Notes under the pieces: model-generated
Told to the model about the DNA's origin: nothing
Databases searched by the model: none
What the model saw: the letters and a program-made list of their open reading frames with translations, nothing else
Shown: piece by piece, positions 30,559 to 34,754 of the stretch
Layout: each line of letters opens with the position of its first letter
How positions within the stretch are numbered: the stretch's first letter is position 1
Assembly (NCBI GenBank): GCA_000402775.1
Contig: AQSC01000049.1
Location: 1-34,754, forward strand
DNA: 34,754 nucleotides
Reading direction: 5' to 3'
DNA from: Euryarchaeota archaeon SCGC AAA252-I15
GTDB lineage: Archaea > Altiarchaeota > Altiarchaeia > IMC4 > SCGC-AAA252-I15
Translations under genes and position numbers: made by a program

Positions 30559-31434
30559 ATGGCTAAGATCATTTTTAATGGGAAGCTTGTGGCGGAAGAA
30601 AAAGCCAGCCTCCCCTTATTCGACTGGGGCGTCTTCTACGGCTACGGAGTCTTCGAGAGCACGCGGGCTTATCAAAGTAAGGTTTTCAAGTTGGACGACC
30701 ACTTGGACCGGTTGTTTGAGGGTTGCGGGAAGATTCGCCTTGACTTGGGGAGGAGCCGGGAGGAGCTTTCCCTCGACGTTCAGTCCGCGCTTTCAGCTAA
30801 CAAGCTGCGTGACGCTTTCGTCCGTGTGACTGCAACCTTCGGGAAAGGGGGTCCAAGATTCACACCCCCTGAAAAACCCGAGCCCAATGTCTTCGTGCTG
30901 GCGCAACCGCTACCCGACGACATCGACGAAATGCAGGAAAAAGGCGTTCAAATCTCAGTTTCCGCAAAATACATCCGCGAACCCTTAAACCCGCTCACAT
31001 ACGTTAAGTCTAACAATTATCTCGTAAACGCCCTCTCAAAGCTTGAAGCCCGAGACCATGGAGTATTCGATGTCGTCCTCCTAAATTCGACGGGACACGT
31101 GGCCGAGACCTCCTCAGCCAACTTGTTCATCTATAAAAACAGCGTGCTAGAGACCCCGTCAATCGAATCCGGAATCCTTCCCGGAATAACCCGGAAAACA
31201 GTCCTCGAAATCGCCGGGAAACTTGAAGTCCCCGCAATCGAGTGCGAGCTTTCCATTTCCGACCTCGCCCTCGCCGACGAAATCTTTCTGACCAACTCGG
31301 CTTTGGAGCTTGTTCCCGTCGTCGAATTCGACGGTGAGATTGTAAGCGGGGGAAAGCCGGGAGAGCTTACGCGAAAACTTCTGAAGAAATACCAGCATGA
31401 AGTAGAAGATGAGGTTAAAGGGCGGAATAAGTGA
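30559..31434 (+). CDS. Class IV aminotransferase, PabC- or IlvE-like
   Basis: This PLP enzyme of 291 residues has the class IV fold: FDWGVFYGYGVFESTRAY, the PLP lysine in LTYVKSNNYLVNAL (about 150), HVAETSSANLFIYKN and GILPGITRKTVLEIA. The family includes branched-chain aminotransferases, D-amino-acid aminotransferases and 4-amino-4-deoxychorismate lyase (PabC). Proximity to pabB favours lyase activity releasing p-aminobenzoate and pyruvate; sequence alone does not decide. The ATG at 30559 shows no ribosome site, suggesting a leaderless transcript. It overlaps the next gene by 26 bases. Confidence 0.87.
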   Translation: MAKIIFNGKLVAEEKASLPLFDWGVFYGYGVFESTRAYQSKVFKLDDHLDRLFEGCGKIRLDLGRSREELSLDVQSALSANKLRDAFVRVTATFGKGGPRFTPPEKPEPNVFVLAQPLPDDIDEMQEKGVQISVSAKYIREPLNPLTYVKSNNYLVNALSKLEARDHGVFDVVLLNSTGHVAETSSANLFIYKNSVLETPSIESGILPGITRKTVLEIAGKLEVPAIECELSISDLALADEIFLTNSALELVPVVEFDGEIVSGGKPGELTRKLLKKYQHEVEDEVKGRNK

Positions 31435-32521
31435 GAGGTCGCTCCGAAAGAAGGCGGATGCACTAGAAGATGGCATTATAAAATTGTTTTACCCAGAGTA
31501 TGGTGCTCATAAAAATAACGTCTTGGTTAATGGTAGTGAACAGCCTTTCACGATAACGAGCTCGCATTTGGATTTTCAGGAGCCCCTTTATTTCCGTGCC
31601 GGGAATCTACTGGTTTTAAACGAGAAAATCCCTTGGTTCTCGGAAGTAGTTCAAAGAGGCTTTGAAGATAACCTGAAGGTTGGAGTCAACGAGCTTATTG
31701 AGGATCATCCTTTAAAGGTTTGGCTTCACGAGACCATGGATTTCGATTCGTTTCCAGGCTGGCGGACATACGCCTACCAGGACTTTTTCACTGGAGGGTG
31801 GAAGGCCGGGAAGTGGTCAACGCCTTACACGGCACCCTGGACTATCGGACTTCTCTTAGCCATGCAGGAATATGCACGCGAGCTTGCGGGGTGTCCTTTC
31901 GCGGACGTGGGATCTAGAAATGCAGTAATCGCTAATGCCGCGGTAAACTGTTGTGAGGCGTCTTCTGCACTCGCCATTGAAAAAGAGGAGTTGCCCGTCC
32001 TCTCAAGGGCTAAGGCTGAACCAGAAGCCACTTCTGAGGATATCATCCGCATAAACATCGCCTTGAACGGGACTTCAGGTTCCGTCAGCCCTATTTACCG
32101 GCCTTTATCCGAGATTCCAATGTCTGGTGAAAAAGACTTTGTCGTAGCCTACAGTATGGAGTCTTTTGGATTCCCCTACAGCAACGCCCCTCAAAGACTT
32201 TATGACGAGTACTGGGATGCGTTATCAGAGCAAGATACGGAAAGGTATCGTAAAGTAATGGCTGAGCTGGATTCATTTAAACGACCTAGTATCCTCGAGG
32301 ACATACTCGACAGATTCCCTGGTGTGAAAATCATCATCGCTTCCGGAGGACATGAAGAATACGATGAAAACCAGCTTTTGGAAGAATCAGAAAAAAGAGG
32401 CTTAACTTCCTTGTGCAGGATTCCCATTCCAGTCCTCTGTAAGGATAACCCGCTTGAAACGCCGGCTCCCAAAAATAGAATAATTATAAATCCCACCCAC
32501 GTTTTCAAGGTGGGGGATTAA
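31409..32521 (+). CDS. Unknown 370-residue protein
   Basis: I do not recognise this protein. It starts inside the end of the aminotransferase gene, so the two are translated together. The sequence is rich in aromatic residues (FPGWRTYAYQDFFTGGWKAG, WSTPYTAPWTIGLLLAMQEY) with a cysteine pair (NAAVNCCEASSALA) and a C-terminal SPIPVLCKDN-like segment. No membrane segment or signal peptide is clear. Its stop shares TTAA with the stop of the convergent GHMP gene. A link with the aminotransferase product is suggested by coupling only. Confidence 0.72.
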   Translation: MRLKGGISERSLRKKADALEDGIIKLFYPEYGAHKNNVLVNGSEQPFTITSSHLDFQEPLYFRAGNLLVLNEKIPWFSEVVQRGFEDNLKVGVNELIEDHPLKVWLHETMDFDSFPGWRTYAYQDFFTGGWKAGKWSTPYTAPWTIGLLLAMQEYARELAGCPFADVGSRNAVIANAAVNCCEASSALAIEKEELPVLSRAKAEPEATSEDIIRINIALNGTSGSVSPIYRPLSEIPMSGEKDFVVAYSMESFGFPYSNAPQRLYDEYWDALSEQDTERYRKVMAELDSFKRPSILEDILDRFPGVKIIIASGGHEEYDENQLLEESEKRGLTSLCRIPIPVLCKDNPLETPAPKNRIIINPTHVFKVGD

Positions 32522-33468
32522 GAGACGATTTGAGGGGGTCCTGCAATCTTCAGTTTTTTGAAGGAATATTTTTTCGCGGAAAGCTTCGACTTTACGGTTT
32601 TTGCGTCTTCTTTCAAGCAGAAGACGTACACTTGCCTTCCTCCCGCCACGTTCCAGTAGGCTTTAAGACCTTCTTTCCGCCAGGATTCCACTTGCGCGCA
32701 CAAACTCTTCATCCTCGATGAAATCACTTTCCTCCCGACATCTTCAAACATCTTGTGGACGGTGCGCGCATCCTCCTCCATGAGCTCGAACACGCCATAC
32801 AAGTCGCCCTCTCCGACACACGTCCTGACACCCAGAATCCTCGCGTTCACAACCTTCCTCCTCAAACCGTATCCGTGATGATCCACGACCGCCCCGTGAA
32901 TCTCGTCCGCGGAAAACCTCGACCCTGGAAAAGACACTGAAAAAACAACGACGTCTGAAAGCTCTTTCGCAGTTGCAAGAACTTGAACCGAGACTTCCTC
33001 CCCCCTCACCCGATACTCTGAAAGCCCGCCGATAAGGCTTCGAAAAAATGTCTCAGAGCCGTAGAGGCCTAGTGAAAGCAATTCTTCCCTGGACAAATTC
33101 AACTTATAGAACTCATTTAAGGCGGTTACGAGCGCGGCGCACCCTGAATCCGAGCTTCCCGTAAGAATCTTTAAGTTTTTCGAGTCGATTAATACCCCCT
33201 CGAAGTTTTTCGCGCGCATCATGAACTCTTCAATGATGTGGAGCATCCCCGCGCCCCGGCTGTCTTCCAAAGGTATTCCGTCAACCTTGAATAGCGGGTC
33301 ATACTCGTATGGTGCAACCGTTGTTTCAGTGCGCATGCCCTCCCTAACCGTGGTCAAGGCCGCGCCGACTGACGAGTGGCTTGAGAATCTTCTCCCTTCA
33401 ACAATAAAGTATCCTTCCGCAAAAATCATCGGAAGCCCGGGATAGGCAATAGCTTTTGAAAACTTCAT
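32518..33468 (-). CDS. GHMP protein like mevalonate-3-kinase / mevalonate decarboxylase
   Basis: The gene starts at ATG 33468 just after GGAGG; a longer frame upstream lacks support. The 316-residue protein resembles the decarboxylase branch of GHMP enzymes, above all the Thermoplasma mevalonate-3-kinase type as I remember it: opening AIAYPGLPMIFAEGYF, SSHSSVGAALT, MRTETTV, ATP loop ILTGSSDSGCAALVTAL, GSETFFRSLIGGLSEY, EEDARTVHKMFEDVG and a final AYWNVAGGRQVYVF. Classical decarboxylases have a catalytic aspartate in a FDAGPN motif at this last place; here it reads NVAGGR, so decarboxylation is unlikely. It may phosphorylate mevalonate or a relative. Substrate is not proven. Confidence 0.75.
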   Translation of the reverse strand: MKFSKAIAYPGLPMIFAEGYFIVEGRRFSSHSSVGAALTTVREGMRTETTVAPYEYDPLFKVDGIPLEDSRGAGMLHIIEEFMMRAKNFEGVLIDSKNLKILTGSSDSGCAALVTALNEFYKLNLSREELLSLGLYGSETFFRSLIGGLSEYRVRGEEVSVQVLATAKELSDVVVFSVSFPGSRFSADEIHGAVVDHHGYGLRRKVVNARILGVRTCVGEGDLYGVFELMEEDARTVHKMFEDVGRKVISSRMKSLCAQVESWRKEGLKAYWNVAGGRQVYVFCLKEDAKTVKSKLSAKKYSFKKLKIAGPPQIVS

Positions 33469-33511
33469 CCTCCAAGTATTTATTCCGACATAAAAACATA
33501 TATAGGAAAAA

Positions 33512-34183
33512 ATGCGGGCAGCAATCTTCGACTTGGACGGAACGCTCATCGACTTGTTCGACTTACATCACAAGACGTTTCAAAAGGTCGTGGAAAAACA
33601 CTTTGATTTGGATTTCACGCGCAATGACTTAAAGTCGGGATACGGCCTAAAGGGTGAGGAAATCATCACGTCGTTTCTGGACAGGGAAGACGCATCCTAT
33701 GAGGGTAAGGATTTGGATGCGATTGGCGATGAGCGCCGGGACCTGGCAATCAGAGGGGTTGACGACGTTGAAGTCCTGCCTGGCGTGGTCGAGCTTCTTC
33801 ACGCACTCAAAACAGGTGGGGTCAAGCTTGCGGTCGGAACGAGCGCCCGCAAAAAAATGGCGTTAAACGTACTTGAAGCTGCGCATTTGCTCGACTTCTT
33901 CGACGACGTCTCGGCCATAGATGATGTTGGGCGGGGAAAGCCCGCGCCCGACATCTTCCTGCATGCTGCGAAAAACCTTGGAGTCGACCCGAAGAATTGT
34001 GTGGTATTCGAAGATAGCCGGTTCGGAATCCGGGCTGCGAAAATAGGGGGGATGAAAGCTGTCGCAGTCCTGTACGGCAGCCATCAAGGTCGCAAAGCAC
34101 TCGAAAAAGAAAACCCTGATATGATTGTGGATTCCTTAGAACATATTTCCGTCGAGAAACTACAGGCTTTATTCTCAATATAA
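33512..34183 (+). CDS. HAD-superfamily phosphatase, beta-phosphoglucomutase-like
   Basis: All HAD motifs are present in this 223-residue protein: IFDLDGTLIDLFDLHH (nucleophile Asp7), AVGTSARKKMA, the lysine in GRGKPAPDIFLHA, and VVFEDSRFGIRAAK. A helical cap (residues about 17-90) marks subclass I, as in phosphoglycolate phosphatase and beta-phosphoglucomutase. Substrate is unknown. It is divergent from the GHMP gene, with 43 bases between starts. Confidence 0.93.
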   Translation: MRAAIFDLDGTLIDLFDLHHKTFQKVVEKHFDLDFTRNDLKSGYGLKGEEIITSFLDREDASYEGKDLDAIGDERRDLAIRGVDDVEVLPGVVELLHALKTGGVKLAVGTSARKKMALNVLEAAHLLDFFDDVSAIDDVGRGKPAPDIFLHAAKNLGVDPKNCVVFEDSRFGIRAAKIGGMKAVAVLYGSHQGRKALEKENPDMIVDSLEHISVEKLQALFSI

Positions 34184-34208
34184 GTTCAATCAAACAGTAA
34201 TAAAATAT

Positions 34209-34502
34209 GTGGCCCCTAAAACAATCGTATCAAAACAAACTACCGACGAAGGCATCGTACTTGTAGCACAGGAAACAATGGGTAGGGAACAAACGAAAAA
34301 TCCGGCAGATTTAGACGAGAAAAGCAGGGCGCTTGAAACTAAGAGCACTAATCCCTTACTTAAGGAACCTGAGCAAGCATCCGATGAAGACAAGATTCTT
34401 CAATTGAGATTATTTCGAAGAGGTACTGGAAGCGAGGAAAACGGTTGGGGTATTTTATTACCTTGGTCGCCTGAATACTGCGGGCTTTTAGCCCGCAGAT
34501 GA
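34209..34502 (+). pseudogene. Unknown small gene cut by an insertion-sequence end
   Basis: A GTG-started frame reads APKTIVSKQTTDEGIVLV, then a hydrophilic KEPEQASDEDKILQLRLFRR and GSEENGWGIL. It then runs into the hairpin at 34465 and stops at 34500-34502 inside it. The last dozen codons (PWSPEYCGLLARR) come from the element, so the native 3' end is displaced. Family unknown. Confidence 0.55.
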
Positions 34503-34511
34503 AAGGCGACC
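34465..34511. repeat. Subterminal hairpin of the IS left end
   Basis: Outer stem GGTCGCC/GGCGACC and inner perfect nine-base stem CTGCGGGCT/AGCCCGCAG with loop TTT, separated by an internal loop TGAATA/ATGAAA. TnpA of this family binds such hairpins. The internal loop has CTGA and GATGA, so the RNA form could make a kink-turn-like bend. Confidence 0.75.
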
Positions 34512-34539
34512 TTGAATTTCTTGGGTTTCTAATTTTGTT

Positions 34540-34591
34540 CCATACGGCGGCGCGCCCGCCTTCGGCGGGCCTTTGGAGGGCTGCCGTATGG
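34540..34591 (+). promoter_or_regulatory. Hairpin over the transposase ribosome site
   Basis: CCATACGGC (34540-34548) pairs with GCCGTATGG (34583-34591), enclosing a GCCCGCC-TTC-GGCGGGC hairpin. The 3' arm covers the ATG at 34588 and touches the GGAGG site at 34590-34594, so in mRNA it could block translation, as known for IS200. Confidence 0.6.
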
Positions 34592-34602
34592 AGGATGCCA
34601 AA

Positions 34603-34754
34603 ATGAATGTGTTTAGCGTGAGCCATGGATGTGGTCAGTGCAGTTTCCATTTGGTGTGGAAACCAAAATACGCGTTTAGTATCTTGGTGGGTGACGTTAA
34701 GAGTGAGTGTGAGCGTGTTTTCCGGGAGGTCGCGGAGGACCGCGGTTTCGTGTT
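34603..34754 (+). CDS. tnpA: IS200/IS605 transposase TnpA, N-terminal part
   Basis: The visible 50 codons read VFSVSHGCGQCSFHLVWKPK then YAF, VGDVKSECERVFREVAEDRG, matching the start of Y1 HUH transposases (HLVWxxKYR, then a helix). The frame is open to the window edge; the HUH motif and catalytic tyrosine would follow. GGAGG lies eight bases before the ATG at 34603; an in-frame ATG at 34588 is an alternative start. The GCGQCSFH cysteines are typical of archaeal members. Confidence 0.88.
   Translation, partial: MNVFSVSHGCGQCSFHLVWKPKYAFSILVGDVKSECERVFREVAEDRGFV

Larger units (their letters stand above)
34465..34754 (+). mobile_element. Left end of an IS200/IS605-type element (partial)
   Basis: The element begins with a long imperfect palindrome (34465-34511), followed by a second palindrome (34540-34591) and the transposase start. 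Subterminal hairpins in place of inverted terminal repeats are the mark of IS200/IS605 elements, which move as single strands. The right end and any TnpB lie beyond the window. The exact left cleavage site was not determined. Confidence 0.75.

Noticed and set aside
32518..33549. Longer start for the GHMP gene including a hydrophobic N-terminus
   Set aside because: The extra 27 residues do not fit the family, and GGAGG lies right before the ATG at 33468, which gives the expected N-terminus.
1..34754. CRISPR array, rRNA or tRNA genes
   Set aside because: I saw no regularly spaced repeats and no cloverleaf with a proper TPsiC arm or conserved rRNA segments.

Overview
The window looks like a piece of an archaeal genome, most likely an uncultivated lineage. 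I see leaderless AT-rich promoters about 20-26 bases before start codons, GGTGA/GGAGG-type ribosome sites, very short gaps between genes, a DUF211 protein and the archaeal branch of the mevalonate pathway. I do not name a genus. No rRNA, tRNA or CRISPR array was recognised, and no gene-free stretch exceeds about 160 bases.

Layout. 1-4167: an MBL-fold hydrolase whose 5' end is replaced by a fragment of a PIN-domain gene, a CBS protein, a cation/proton antiporter, a VIT1-like membrane protein, DUF211, an interrupted nitroreductase and the intact PIN gene. 4207-6574: a frameshifted gene, a lipoprotein cyclophilin, and three tandem copies of an unknown small gene, the third decayed. 6621-10095: the isoprenoid operon: anhydromevalonate phosphate decarboxylase (UbiD family), phosphomevalonate dehydratase large subunit, a small GHKL-ATPase-like protein, and the dehydratase small subunit. 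10096-12108: two cassettes (an unknown gene plus HicBA toxin-antitoxin; then an unknown membrane-associated gene), each followed by another copy of the last 30 codons of the small-subunit gene. 12146-16064: a large protein with repeated HTH-like units, a degenerate receiver protein and an orphan gene. 16102-24623: a tightly coupled membrane/MoxR/DUF58/von Willebrand A operon. 24629-27272: mevalonate kinase followed by a secreted beta-propeller protein on the minus strand. 27337-31434: Nudix hydrolase, PabB and, past an accessory block, a PabC-like class IV aminotransferase. 31409-34183: an orphan gene, a mevalonate-3-kinase-like GHMP protein and a HAD phosphatase. 34209-34754: a gene interrupted by the left end of an IS200/IS605-type element, with its transposase cut off by the window edge.

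How it fits together. Mevalonate kinase, phosphomevalonate dehydratase (both subunits) and anhydromevalonate phosphate decarboxylase cover most steps from mevalonate to isopentenyl phosphate by the archaeal route. A homologue of the Thermoplasma mevalonate-3-kinase family is also present. PabB and the PabC-like enzyme would make p-aminobenzoate from chorismate if a PabA amidotransferase is encoded elsewhere. The most unusual structure is the array of three 3'-end copies of the dehydratase small-subunit gene. It looks like serial insertion at the 3' end of a protein gene, with the reading frame restored each time and the enzyme's C-terminus swapped.
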